From: Prorocentrum cordatum
Taxonomy: Eukaryota; Sar; Dinophyceae; Prorocentrales; Prorocentraceae
DNA: 64,000 nt
Assembly (NCBI GenBank): GCA_963575745.1
Contig: CAUYUJ010002770.1
Location: 21,925 to 85,924 of the forward strand
Reading direction: 5' to 3'
Both the position numbers and the translations under genes were made by a program. Shown piece after piece: positions 41,590 through 54,200 of the stretch; the first letter of the stretch is position 1, and the number at the start of each line of letters is the position of its first letter. Below the pieces are notes generated by a model, which was given only the letters and a program-made list of their open reading frames with translations, searched no databases and had not been told where the DNA came from.

Positions 41590-43900
41590 GGGGAAAAAAA
41601 GAGAGGGGTAAGACGAACCGAAAATCCGAGCCTTCCACCCCGAGAGGCTCTCAGGAAGCCCCAGAGGCCCCCAAATGGGACCCAAGAGGCCCTCAAGAAG
41701 CTCCCCAGAAGGCCGAAGAGGTTCCAAGAAGCAATGTTTTCCCATCGGCTTTTGATGGATTTTAAAGTTCCCAGCCTTTTGGCTTCCCGACGCTCCAAGA
41801 CGGCCCAAGAGGCCCCCAACAACCGCAGAGGCCTCCAAGAGAGCCCCAAGACGGCCCACGAGGGCCCCAAGACGGTGCCCGAGGCGCCCAAGACGGCCCG
41901 AGAGGGCCCCAAGAGGGCCCCAAGAGAGCCCCAAGAAGGTGAACGCGAACCCAACAGCAGAGCCTTTCGCCCTAAGAGGCCCACAGGAGGCCCCAAGAGT
42001 CTCCAAGTGGTTCGACGAGGCCCACCAAAGCCCCCCACCAGGGCACAAAAGGCTCACAGAAGACGTACACGGGGCCAATCAAAATTGCTTCAAGGAGGCC
42101 CCGGGAGGCTTCCGGATTGCCCCAATGTGGCCTCAAGCCGGGCCTTTACGCAGCCAAGACAGCCAATTGTCTGCTTTAGGCTGCAGAACTTCACTTTCCG
42201 ACTGCCCGGAGAACCCTGACGATGCCCCCAAGGGACCCCAAGAAGCCCCAAGATGTCCCCCGAGAAGCACCCAAGATGTGCCTGCAACAGCCAATTGAGG
42301 AAGCATGGAGGGCCCCCCAGAAGCCCTTCAGATGCCCCCACGAAGACCCAAGAGGTTTCCAAGAGGCCCTCAGGAGGCACGACTATGTCACGCGCCTGTG
42401 CTTGATAGCGCTGTCCAAGATCCTCAAGCGCGCCCCTGAGCGCGCGCGAAGTGCGCGCGGTGGTTCTAGTGTGTATACACATATAACGGCGCACCGGGTC
42501 CGGGGGCCCGGGGCCGGGACCCCGACCACAAATGTGCGCCCCGGGGGGCCCGGAGGCTCGTCGGGGCTTGCCGGAGGCCTCCCCAGTCAGACAAGACGGC
42601 CCAAGAAGCGCCCAAGACGGCCCAAGAAACTTCCAAGAGGCCTCCAAGAGGGCTCCGAGATGCTGAAGATGGCCTCCAGACGTCCAAGGACGCCCCCAAG
42701 AGGCCCCAAGAAGCCTCCAACATGCGTCCCAAGAGGGCCCCTAGACGCAAAAATTGGCCCATTCCCTTCGTAAAACGTACATTTTCAACAAAGTTGTCTT
42801 TTGGGCTTTCCGACGTTACAGGACGGCCCAAGAGGCGCCCAAGACCGCCCCAAGACGGCCCAAGAAGCTTCCAAGAGGGCCCCAGGACAGCCCAAGAGGG
42901 CCCCAAGACGGCCCAAGAGGCGCCCAAGATGGCCCAAGAGGGCCCCAAGACGGGCCCAAGAGGGGGCCCAGAGGGGGACCACGAACCGCAAGCTCGAGCC
43001 TTCCGCCCCAAGAGGCCGCCAGGAGGCCCCCAGGAGGCCCCTCAAGAGGCCCCAGGAGACCCCAGACGTCCAAGGACGCCCCCAAGAGGCCCCAAGAAGC
43101 CTCCAACATGCGTCCCAAGAGGGCCCCTAGACGCAAGAATTGGCCCATTCCCTCGTAAAACGTACATTTTCAACAAAGTCGCCTTTTGGGCTTTCCGACG
43201 TTACAGGACGGCCCAAGAGGCGCCCAAGACCGCCCCAAGACGGCCCAAGAAGCTTCCAAGAGGGCCCCAGGACAGCCCAAGAGGGCCCCAAGACGGCCCA
43301 AGAGGCGCCCAAGATGGCCCAAGAGGGCCCCAAGACGGGCCCAAGAGGGGGCCCAGAGGGGGACCACGAACCGCAAGCTCGAGCCTTCCGCCCCAAGAGG
43401 CCGCCAGGAGGCCCCCAGGAGGCCCCTCAAGAGGCCCCAGGAGACCCCAGACGTCCAAGGACGCCCCCAAGAGGCCCCAAGAAGCCTCCAACATGCGTCC
43501 CAAGAGGGCCCCTAGACGCAAAAATTGCCCATTCCCTTCGTAAAACGTACATTTTCAACAAAGTTGTCTTTTGGGCTTTCCGACGTTACAGGACGGCCCA
43601 AGAGGCGCCCAAGACCGCCCCAAGACGGCCCAAGAAGCTTCCAAGAGGGCCCCAGGACAGCCCAAGAGGGCCCCAAGACGGCCCAAGAGGCGCCCAAGAT
43701 GGCCCAAGAGGGCCCCAAGACGGGCCCAAGAGGGGCCCAGAGGGGGACCACGAGCCGCAAGCTCGAGCCTTCCGCCCCAAGAGGCCGCCAGGAGGCCATC
43801 AGGAGGCCCCTCAAGAGGCCCCAGGAGACCCCAGACGTCCAAGGACGCCCCCAAGACGCTTCGCGTCACCAATTTCTTCTCGCAACGATTCCTGGGTCTG
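41590..43900 (+). repeat. CCAAGA satellite, second block, with exact 385-bp units
   Basis: Same family as 29440-33985. The last three units (TAAAACGTAC landmarks at 42771, 43156 and 43541) are spaced exactly 385 bp and differ by only a few bases, so they are recent amplifications. Older units at 41600-42700 are diverged. Confidence 0.95.
42425..42490. repeat. AGCGCGCGCGAAG(C/T)GCGCGCG-GTGGTTCTAGT module
   Basis: A GC-alternating palindromic stretch followed by GTGGTTCTAGT and TA/TG repeats. A second copy is at 43917-43965. Both are at edges of CCAAGA blocks. Confidence 0.7.
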
Positions 43901-43964
43901 TGACTCGACAGAACCTAAGCGCGCGCGAAGCGCGCGCGTGGTTCTAGTATATATATATATATGT

Positions 43965-44200
43965 ATATAGATATTGCACCACTTGAATTGCATCACGTAC
44001 ATTGCACAATACACTGCACCACGTAGGTTACACAACATGCATTGCACAACACAGACTACACAGCATATCTAACCTTGGGTCATCGAAATTGCACCACGCA
44101 TACTGTTCCACATACTTTGCACACTATAGATTGCACGACGTAGGCTGTACCATAGACATGTCGCCACACATGGTGCATCACATATATTTCTATCAACGTG
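43965..44200. repeat. Second block of diffuse TTGCACCACGTA repeats
   Basis: Same family as 28700-29020, here about ten degenerate copies of (A/T)TGCACCAC or TGCACAACA. Confidence 0.6.
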
Positions 44201-44384
44201 TTGCCTGGAGTTCGCGCTGGTTAGCATGGTTACATCTGCTTACGTACGCTTTTATGTGATTCATTGTTGTATATGTGCCGACATGTGTACCTGTATATTT
44301 CAATACGAATATATTCACATGGCCGGTTTACGTGCACACGTACATTTAGTTGTACACATACATATACGTGTGTGTTTGTATGTG

Positions 44385-44430
44385 TATGCATGTATGCATG
44401 CATGCATGCATGCATGCATGCTTGTATGTA
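44385..44430. repeat. (ATGC)n/(ATGT)n microsatellite
   Basis: Alternating purine-pyrimidine repeats. A comparable block lies at 46857-46930. Confidence 0.9.
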
Positions 44431-44696
44431 TGAAAGAGCGCGTTCTGTGGTCGCTTGGAGGGGGGGTGGAACCGGACCGCCCCCCCTGGATGGAGGGGGG
44501 GGAGGGAGTTTCGACCCCCCCCCCTCACGTGACGGAGGGGGGGGGGGTTCGACCCCCCCCCCCCTGGCGGCGGGCGGCGGCGGCTGGCGGCAGCAGCGGC
44601 GGTTGGCGCGGGCGGCGGGGACGGATTTCCTTTTCTGGGGGCCGGCGCCGCGCCTGCGGCGGCGGGCGGCGCGGCGGCGGATGCATCGACGAGGAC

Positions 44697-45290
44697 ACGG
44701 TGGTTGGTGGTTGGTGGTGGTGGTGTGGTGGTGGTTTGTGGTGGTGGTGTTGTGGTGGTGGTGGTGTGGTGGTTGTGGTGGTGGTGGTGGTGGTGGTTCT
44801 GTTGTGGTGTGGTGGTTTTGGTGGTGGGTGGTGGCGGGGGTGGTGGTGGTTTGTGGTGGTTTGTGGTCGTGGTGGTGGCGGTGGTGGGTTGTGGTGGTGG
44901 TGGTGGTTTGGTGGTGGTGTGGGTGGTGGGGGTGGATTGTTGTGTGGCGGGGGTTTGTGGAGGTGGTGGTGGTGGTGGTGGTGGTGGTGGTTGTGTGGTG
45001 GCGGTGGTGGTGGTGTATCTGGTTTTGGTGGTGGTGGGGTTGGTGCTGGTGTTAGGTGGTGGTTTGTGGCGGTGGTGGTGGTGGCGTGGTAGATTGTGGT
45101 GGTGGTGGTGGTAGGGATGGTGGGTTTTTGTGGTGGTTGTGGTGATGGTGAGTTGTGGTGGTGGTGGTTGTGGTGGTGGTGGTGGCTGTGGTGGTGGTGG
45201 TGGTGGTTGTGTGGTGGGTTGGTGGTAGTGGTGGGTTGACGCGGTGGTGGTGGTGGTAGTTGTGGTGGTGGTAGTGGTGGTTATCGTCGA
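44697..45290. repeat. GGT-rich tract
   Basis: Nearly 600 bp of GGTGGT with TT interruptions. The Gly/Val/Trp frames on the plus strand are translations of the repeat. It is preceded by C/G homopolymer runs at 44460-44570. Confidence 0.95.
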
Positions 45291-45699
45291 TGCGTCCCCG
45301 CCGTCGCCGGCGCCAGCGCCAGCGCTGCTGGCCGCCGCCAGCGCCGGCGCCGGCGCCTGCGCCAGGGGAGGGGGGGTTGAACCTCCCCCTTGGGCTGCCT
45401 CTGGTCATCGTAGCTGCGTTCCCGCCGTCGGCGCTGCTGGCGGCCGCCGGCGCGGGCGCCGACGGGGGGGGGGTTTGGGTGGGGGGGGTTCAAGACCCCC
45501 CCCCTTGGGAAAGGGGGGTTTTCGGGAGGGGCGGGGTTTGGGGCGGAGGGGCGCCCCCTGGTGTCGATCGACAGCGCCGAGTGTGTGTTTTGGGGGGGGG
45601 CCACGCCGCGGTTCGAAACGCGCCACCGAATGTTCCCAAGGCAAGCGCCCGTGGAACGCGTTCTTTGAAAGAGCGTGTTCTACCGCTGCTGGCGGAAAA

Positions 45700-46690
45700 C
45701 CGGGGGGGGTCACTACCGGTTCGAACCCCTCCCCCCCCCCCCTCTCCGGAAAACCGGGAAAGGGGTCACTACCCGGTTCGAACCCCTCCACCCCACCCCC
45801 CCCAGCTCATCATGAAAAGGGGGGGGGGGTCACTACCGGTTCGAACCCCCCCCCCCCCCTCGAAAACCGAGTGGGGGTGCGGACAGTGGTGGGGACGGTG
45901 TTGGTGGGGACAGTGGTGAGGGGACAGCGGGACAGTGGTGGGGACAGTGGGACAGTGGGACAGTGGGGACGGTAGTGGTGGGGACAGTGGTGGGGACAAT
46001 GGTGGGAACAGGGGGGACAGTGGACAGTGGTGGGAACGGTGGTGGTGGGGACAGTGGTGTGGGGACAGTGGGAATGAGGTGGAAACACTGGGACAGTGGA
46101 GGGTACAATGGTGGTGGAGACACTGGTAAAGGCGGTGGCGAGGACGGCGGTGGGACAATGGGACAGAAGTACAGTGGGGACAGTGGCGGGGACAGTGGGG
46201 ACAGTGGTGGAAACAGTGGGACAGCTCAGTGGGACAGCGGAGGAGTCAGTGGGACAGTGGGGACAATGGGGATAGGCAGTGGTTGGGTCCGTGGAGACAG
46301 TGGGGAGAGTGGAACCGTGGTGGGAACAGTTGTGGGAACAGTGGGGACAGTGCGACAGTGGTGGGGGCATTGGTGGGGACAATAGGGACGGTGGTGGAAC
46401 CAGTGGGGACAGTGGTGGTGAGGACAGTGGTGCTGGGAACAACAGTGGGGGATGTGATGCGAGCGGTGGTAGGGACCGGGAGTCGTTTGCTCGCGGTGGC
46501 GTGGGGGGGGGGTCGAACCGGTAGTGACCCCCCTCCGGTTTTCGAGGGGGGGGGGGGGTTCCAACGGTAGTGACCCCCCCCGGTTTTCCGGATCCGAGGG
46601 GGGGGGGGGGGGGGGGAGGGGTTGTTCGAACCGGTAGTGACCCCCCCCCCGGTTTTCGAGGGGGAGGGGAGGGGGGGGGGGGGGGGGGGG
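45700..46690. repeat. Mirrored GGTTCGAACC modules flanking a GACAGTGG array
   Basis: Left modules (about 45707, 45765, 45830) read GGTCACTACC(C)GGTTCGAACCCC after G runs. Right modules (about 46510-46560 and 46560-46650) read the reverse complement GGTTCGAACCGGTAGTGACC, in part decayed. Between them, 45885-46450 is a GACAGTGGTGGG/GACAGTGGGG array. G runs of up to about 20 occur at 46590-46760. Confidence 0.85.
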
Positions 46691-46856
46691 GGGTAGGGGA
46701 GGGGGGGTTTTGGGCCGGGGGGAGGGGGGGGGGGGGGGAGGGGTTCCGGCAGGGGGGGGGGGATGGAGGGGTGAGAGACCCCCGGGCTCCGGAGGAAAAG
46801 GTTGGCAATTTTCCATAGTAAAGCGGCGGTGGATCACGCTCTCTCCGTTCTTTCGT

Positions 46857-47190
<334 letters not shown>

Positions 47191-47309
47191 GAGAATGACG
47201 GGCACACATGTATGTATATATACACACATATGTTTAGGTATCTACATTTATATCCATATGTATATATGATACCGGAGAGAAACCCCAATCCGAATCTTTT
47301 TCGGGCCAT

Positions 47310-47640
47310 ATGGTTATGGGACTATGCGGCCATAGGGCTTTATAGCTATAGGGCTCTGGGGCTATAGGGCTATAGGCTATAGGGCTATGACTATAGGGCT
47401 ATAGGGCTATAGGGCTAGAGGGCTACAAGGCAATAGGGCTATAAGGATTCGGCCTATATGGCTATAGGGCTATAGGGCTATAGGGCTATAGCGCTACAGG
47501 GATATAGGGCTATAGGGCTATAGCGCTACAGGGATATAGGGCTATAGGTCTGTAGGGCTACAAGGCTATAGGGCTATAGGGCGATAGGGCTATAGTGCTA
47601 TAAGTCTATAGGGGTATAGGGCTACAGGGCTATAGGGCTA
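47310..47640. repeat. 8-bp CTATAGGG tandem array
   Basis: More than 30 copies of CTATAGGG with point variants (CTACAGGG, GCGCTACA). Confidence 0.95.
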
Positions 47641-47750
47641 CTGGGCACCGGGGCACCCGGGCACCGATGGGCACCCAGGCACCTGCAGGCAACTGGGCAC
47701 CCGGGCACCCGGGCACCCGGGCACCTGGGCACCCGGGCACCCGGGCGTGC
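47641..47750. repeat. 10-bp GGGCACCCGG array
   Basis: About ten copies, directly abutting the 8-bp array. Confidence 0.9.
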
Positions 47751-47829
47751 CGCCGAAGTCGGCGCCACAGCTAACCTAATCGTATGAATCCGCTAGGACC
47801 CCTACAGAGGCAAGCTCTGATTGGGGAAT

Positions 47830-47837
47830 ATCTAGAG

Positions 47838-47873
<36 letters not shown>

Positions 47874-47984
47874 AGGGAGAAACAGAGAGAGAGAGAGAGA
47901 TAGAGAGAAAACATATATGTCACACAGAAAGAGAGAGAGAGAGAGAGAACAACAAAGGGAGAAAGAGAGAGGGATATATGTTTA

Positions 47985-48032
<48 letters not shown>
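47830..48032. repeat. AG and AT microsatellites
   Basis: (AG)n at 47836-47970 with interruptions, then (AT)n at 47990-48032. Confidence 0.95.
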
Positions 48033-48034
<2 letters not shown>

Positions 48035-48184
48035 CCGTGGGCTTCGCCCCCTGCCGCCGGCCCCCTCTCTCGGAGAATGGGCCATGGAAGAGCTAAGTCA
48101 TGAGGTCTTGGCGCTGTCGTGAAGCAGTATCGAAACTTCATGCGAAGCCGATTCGCAATCAGCAAAACCAACTGATCACAAGAG

Positions 48185-48305
48185 GGGTTACCACACCTGG
48201 CGATTGGTAAGACGTGTATGGTTTACGGGCTTGGTTACCACACCTTGCGATTAAAGGGCCGAGGGAGTTCTCGCAGTTTGGGTTACCACGCCTTGCGATG
48301 GATGT
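48185..48305. repeat. 48-bp tandem repeat, three copies
   Basis: GGTTACCAC(A/G)CCTTGCGAT occurs at 48185 (one variant), 48233 and 48281, exactly 48 bp apart. Confidence 0.85.
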
Positions 48306-48890
48306 GCGTGAAGGGTGGCACCGAATTTCAGAAATGTTGCAAATCCCTGTGTTTTTGGACCCTGACACCGCGGATCTGCGTAAGGGGTGGCGCCGAATTT
48401 GAGAAATGTGGCAAATCCCCTATGTTTTTGGACCCTGACCCCGCGGATCTGCGTGAGGGGTGGCACCGAATTTCAGAAATGTGGCAAATCCCATGTGTTT
48501 TTGGACCCTGACCCCGCGGATCTGCGTGAGGGGTGGCATCGAATTTCTGAAATGTGGCAAATCCTTTGTGTTTTTGGACCCTGACCCCGCGGATCTGCGT
48601 GAGAGGTGGCGCCGAATTTGAGAAATGTGGCAAATCCTTTGTGTTTTTGGACCCTGACCCCGCGGATCTGCGTAAGGGGTGGCGCCGAATTTGAGAAATG
48701 TGGCAAATCCTTTGTGTTTTTGGACCCTGACCCCGCGGATCTGCGTGAGGGATGGCGCCGAATTTCAGACATGTGGCAAATCCCATGTGTTTTTGGACCC
48801 TGACCCCGCGGATCTGCGTGAGGGGTGGTGGCACATCCCCTATGTTTTTGGACCCTGACCCCGCGGATCTGCGTGAGGGGTGTCGATTTC
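48306..48890. repeat. 73-bp satellite, eight units
   Basis: GGACCCTGAC landmarks at 48357, 48430, 48503, 48576, 48649, 48722 and 48795 are all 73 bp apart; the last (48850) follows a shortened 55-bp unit. Each unit holds CCCGCGGATCTGCGTGAGGG and GAATTTGAGAAATGTGGCAA or close variants. Confidence 0.97.
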
Positions 48891-49880
<990 letters not shown>

Positions 49881-49882
49881 AG

Positions 49883-50544
49883 ACATGTTGACGCAAGCGA
49901 CGGCTCGAAGAAACAGGTGTCGTCGAACGAGGCACGAAGCGACGAAACCTCCTAGCCGCAGGGTCACCGACAAGCCTTGCTTGGTTTCTCCCGTCGCCCC
50001 GCTGCGCCGCGATGGCCGCGCAGGTTCGACTCCGCAGCTGCCGCCCCTCGGCGCCCGACCCGCCGCAGCCTGCCGCTGCCCCCGTGGCTCGCTGGCCACC
50101 GCCCCCGTGGCGGCCAGCAGCCGCATGCAGCTCCTGCGCGGCCCGCCGCTCTTTTGGCCACCGCCTGGCCTGTCGCCGGGGGGCAGTGATGGACAGTTGG
50201 CACTCCGGCCCCCTCTGCCTGGGGCTGGCTCGGCTGCCGCTGCCGGGGCCGCGGACCCTGGCACTGACCGCAGGCGCCCCTCGCCACTCGTCGATGCGGG
50301 CCTGCCGCGGCCTCCTCGTTGCCCTCCCGCCCTGGACGCCCGCTGCCGCAGACGCCGCAGCAGCTCCGCAACTCCCGAAACTCCAGCGATACAGGCAGGG
50401 AACGTTGCCGCGAGCGGCAAGGGCCCTGCCACGTGTCCACGTCCTGTCACCAGCCAGGAGCAAGCGTTCGCGACGCCCTCCTTATCTGTAGACGACGAAC
50501 GGTATGACATAATTCTTTCCTCCGTCGGGGAATGGTGTCCTTAA
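49883..50544 (+). other. Possible exon, Ala/Pro/Arg-rich
   Basis: After a TTTTTTGCCCGCAG acceptor-like site the plus strand stays open for about 220 codons (ADMLTQATARRNRCRRTRHE ... SLSVDDERYDIILSSVGEWC). The minus strand is also open across it, as expected in GC-rich DNA, so this is weak. Confidence 0.25.
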
Positions 50545-51224
50545 CAGCAGAAAAATCCATGTTATGCTGTTCTTCGCCCGCTAACTCTGGGTTGGCAGCT
50601 AAGACCAGGCCCCAGCCACAGCCGGCTGCGCGAATGTGCCACCAGCAAGTGTCCGCGACGACTTTCGGATCGGCCGTCGGCGCCACTCCCCGGCCGCTCG
50701 CGGCAGCGCAGATTAATTGAGATGTGCTCCGGTGTCGACCCGAGCGCGCGTGCCATGACCCACTTATGCCACTGGTCGTCGACGATGACGACGACGGGCG
50801 AGCAAAAACGTTTCTCTCGCGACCGCAATATCCGCCGTCTCTGGTAGACCTCGCTGGCCTGAGGTCCGCCGAGCGCCAGGTGCCGCGACCGCGCCCTCCC
50901 GCTGACCCCGAGCAGAATTGCGCGACGACCTCTGGCTCGGCAGCTGAGGTCTCTCCCCAACCACGTGCGGCCGCGTCGGCTGGCCCCGAGCAAGCGTCCG
51001 CGATATCGTTCTGTTCGGTGCGCTCTCCTGTTGCGCGCGGGTGCGGGGGCAGCAGTGTTCCACGGTGACGGCGCGAGTGCGCGCCGAAGTACATCTCGGG
51101 CACCTGGCCGTCGACTGGCCCGCGCGCCAGTCGACGCCGCCAGCCCTTCGGGCGCAGCCCGCCAGAACCCGACGCATGGGCGCGACGACGACTGATCAAA
51201 CCAAAACAGGCCGCGGTGGCTCCA

Positions 51225-54200
51225 TGGGCCGCGCCTTCGGGGCCCGTGGGCCGCGGCCTGGCGCTCAGGTTCTGCGCCCCCAGGGATCCTTCTGGGCGAT
51301 TCCGCCATCTGGCGCGCGGGGCCTGGCCCCCCAGAGTGCTCTGAGCCGCCAGGCCTTCGGGGCCCGTCATCGTCGATTGCGGCTGCTGGGCCGCGCCCAG
51401 AAGCTTCAGTCCGGCGTCGTTCCCAGAGATCTGTTCCAGGGGTCCCGCCGCCCAGCGCGCGGAACCTGGCTGGCCCTCGCGGGCCCTGGAATGGTTTGAA
51501 TCGCCGTGCTTTCGGGGCCTGTCATCGTTGACTGCTGTTGTTGGGCCGCGCGCAGGAGCTCAGGTCCTGCGCTGTTCGCAGAATTCTGCGTCAGTGATTC
51601 CGCCACTTGGCGCGCGGCGCCTGGCCGACCCTCGCCGGCCTCAGAATGCTCTGTGCCGCTGCGCCTTCGCGGTCCGCCGCCGTGGACTGCGAATGCTGGG
51701 CCGCGCCTGGGCGCTCGATTGCGCTGTTCCCATGCATCCCTTCGAGCCAGCGCGCTGCCTGGCTCGCGGGACCTGGCCGACCCTCGCCAGCCCCTGAATG
51801 CTTTGAGCCGCTGGGCTTTCGGGGCCCATCGTCGTCGAGTGCGGCTGTAGGGCCGCGCCTAGAAGCCCAGGTTCTGCGCCGTTCCCAGATATCTGCCCCG
51901 GTGATTCCGCCACCTGGCGCGCAGAACCTCGCCGACCCTCGCCAGCCCCAGAAGGCTCTGGGCCGCCGCGCCTTCGGGGCCCGTCAACGTCGAGTACGAG
52001 TGTTGGGCCGCGCCCAGAAGCTCAGGTTCCGTGCTGTTACCAGGCGTTTTCTCTTGCAGCCCCGGCGCGTGGGATCCCTTTGAGCGCCGCGCCTTCCGGG
52101 CCCGTTATCGTCGAGCGCGACTGCTGGGCCGCGCCCAGAAGCTCAGGTTCGGCGCCGTTCCCAGAAATCTTCTCCAGCGATTCCGCCGCCCAGCGCTCCG
52201 ACCCTGGCTGGCCCTTGCCAGCCCTGGACTGCTCTGGGTCGCTGGGCCCTGGGGCCCGTCATCGTCGATTGTAACTGCTGGGCCGCCCGGCGCGTTGACA
52301 TTGGCTGGCCCTCGCGGGCCCCGGAATGCTCTGAGTCGCCGTGCCTTCGGGGCCCGTCATCGTTGACTGCGACTGTTGGGCCACGCCAAGAAGATTATAG
52401 GTGCTGAGAATCTGCATGTGCCATGGGTGGTTCTGCCACCTGGCGCGCGGAACCTGGCCGACCCTCGCCAGCCGCAATGCTTTGAGCCTTCGCGCCGTCA
52501 GGGCCCGTCAGCGTCGACTACGACTGTAGGGCCGCGCCTGGGTTCTGCGCCGATCCCGCCGTCTGGCGCGCGGGGCCTGGCCGACCCTGGCCGGCCTCGG
52601 AATACTTTGAGTCGACGCGCCTTCGGCGCCCGTCGTCGTCGACGTCGCTTGCAACTGTTGGCCGCGCCCAGGTGCCCAGGGTCTTCGCCTTTCCCATAAC
52701 CTGTCGTAGCAATCCCGCCCCCTGGCGCGCGGAACCTGGCCGACCTTCGCCAGTCCGAGGAGGTTCTGTGCAGCCGCGCCGTCAGGGCCGTTATCGTCGA
52801 TAAGGAGTGTTGGGCCGCGCCCTGGCGATCGGGCCCTGCGCCGTGCCCAGAATCGGGTCTCGCGATGCCGCCGCCTGTAGCGCGGAACCTGGCCGACTCC
52901 CGCTGGCCCCGGAGTGCTTTGAACCGCCGCGCTCTCGGGACCCGTCATCCTTGATTACGATGTCTGGGCCGCGCCCGGAAGTTCAGGTTCCGCGCCCCTC
53001 CCAGAGCCCGTGCGATTCCGCCGCCCAGCGCGCGGAACCTGGCCGGCCCTCGCCTGTCCTGGAATGCCTTGATCTGCCGCGCCTTCGGGGCCCGCCATGG
53101 TCGACTGCGCGTGTTGGGCCGCGCCCGGAAGCTCGGATTCCGTGCCGTTCCCACAAACTTGCTTTAGCGATTCGGCCACCCGGCTCGCGAAACCTGGCCG
53201 GCCTTCGCTAGCTCCAGAATGCTCTGGGCCGACGCGCTTCCGGGCCCCGTCGCCCTCGACTGCGAGCGTTGGGCCGCGCCGAGAAACTCGGCCCCTGCGC
53301 CGCGCCCAGAATCTGTCTTTGCGATTCCGCCACCTGGCGCGCGGAGCCTGGCCGACCCTGGCCAGCCAGGGCGCTGTGTGCCGCCGCGTCTTCTGGGGCC
53401 CGTCTTCGTTGCGATTGTTTGATCGCGCCCAGACGGTCGGGCTCCGCGCCGACCCCGGGCGTTCGCTCTAGCGACCCCGCCACCCGGCGCGCAGGATCTG
53501 GCCGACCCTCGCCTGCGCCAGGAAGCCCCGCGCCGCCGCGCGCGCCTGCGGGGCCCGTTATCGCTTACAGACTGCTGGCCGCGCCCGGAAGTTCAGGTTC
53601 GTTTCCGGATATGCACTCTATAGCGACCCTGCCACCCAGCGCGTGGGATTTGGCCGCTCCTCGCCCGCCCCGGCGCGCGCCTGGCTGCCGTGCCTTCGCG
53701 GCCCGTCGCCGTCGATTACAACTGCTGGGCCGCGCCCAGAAGAGAAGGGTTTGCGTCGCTCCCAGAAATTTGTTTCAGCGACCCCGCCGTCCGACGCGCT
53801 GGGTCGGGCCGGCCCTCGCCAGGTCGAACCGGCCCTCGCCGGCCCGGGACAGCCCTGGGCGGGCGTTTTCTTTTTCGCCCGTCGTCGTCGCGGCTGATGG
53901 GCCGCGCCCAAAAATCCAGGTTCTGCTCCGTTCGTAGAATCTCTTCGTGCGATCCCGCCACCCGGCGCGAAATCTGGGCGACCCCCGCCAGCCCTGGATT
54001 GCTCTGGGCCGCCGCGTCGCCGGGGCCTGTCATCGTCGACTGCGGCTGCGGGGCCGCGCGCAGAGGCCCAGGTTCCGCGCCGCGCCCAGAATCTGGTTCA
54101 GCGATTCCGCCGCCTTGCGCGTGGGATCTGGCTGCCCTGAGCCGTCGCGTCTTCGGGGCCCGTCATCGTTGATTGCGACTGCGCGGCCGCGCCTGGAAGT

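Noticed and set aside
44226-45114. Glycine/valine/tryptophan-rich proteins
   Set aside because: Pure translation of the GGT tract; all frames and both strands are open.
45765-45800. tRNA gene suggested by GGTTCGAACC (B-box like)
   Set aside because: No acceptor stem, D arm or anticodon loop can be placed at the right distance; neighbouring DNA is homopolymer runs.
47310-47640. Telomere repeat
   Set aside because: The unit is CTATAGGG, not the TTTAGGG found at dinoflagellate telomeres, and it lies inside the window with other arrays on both sides.
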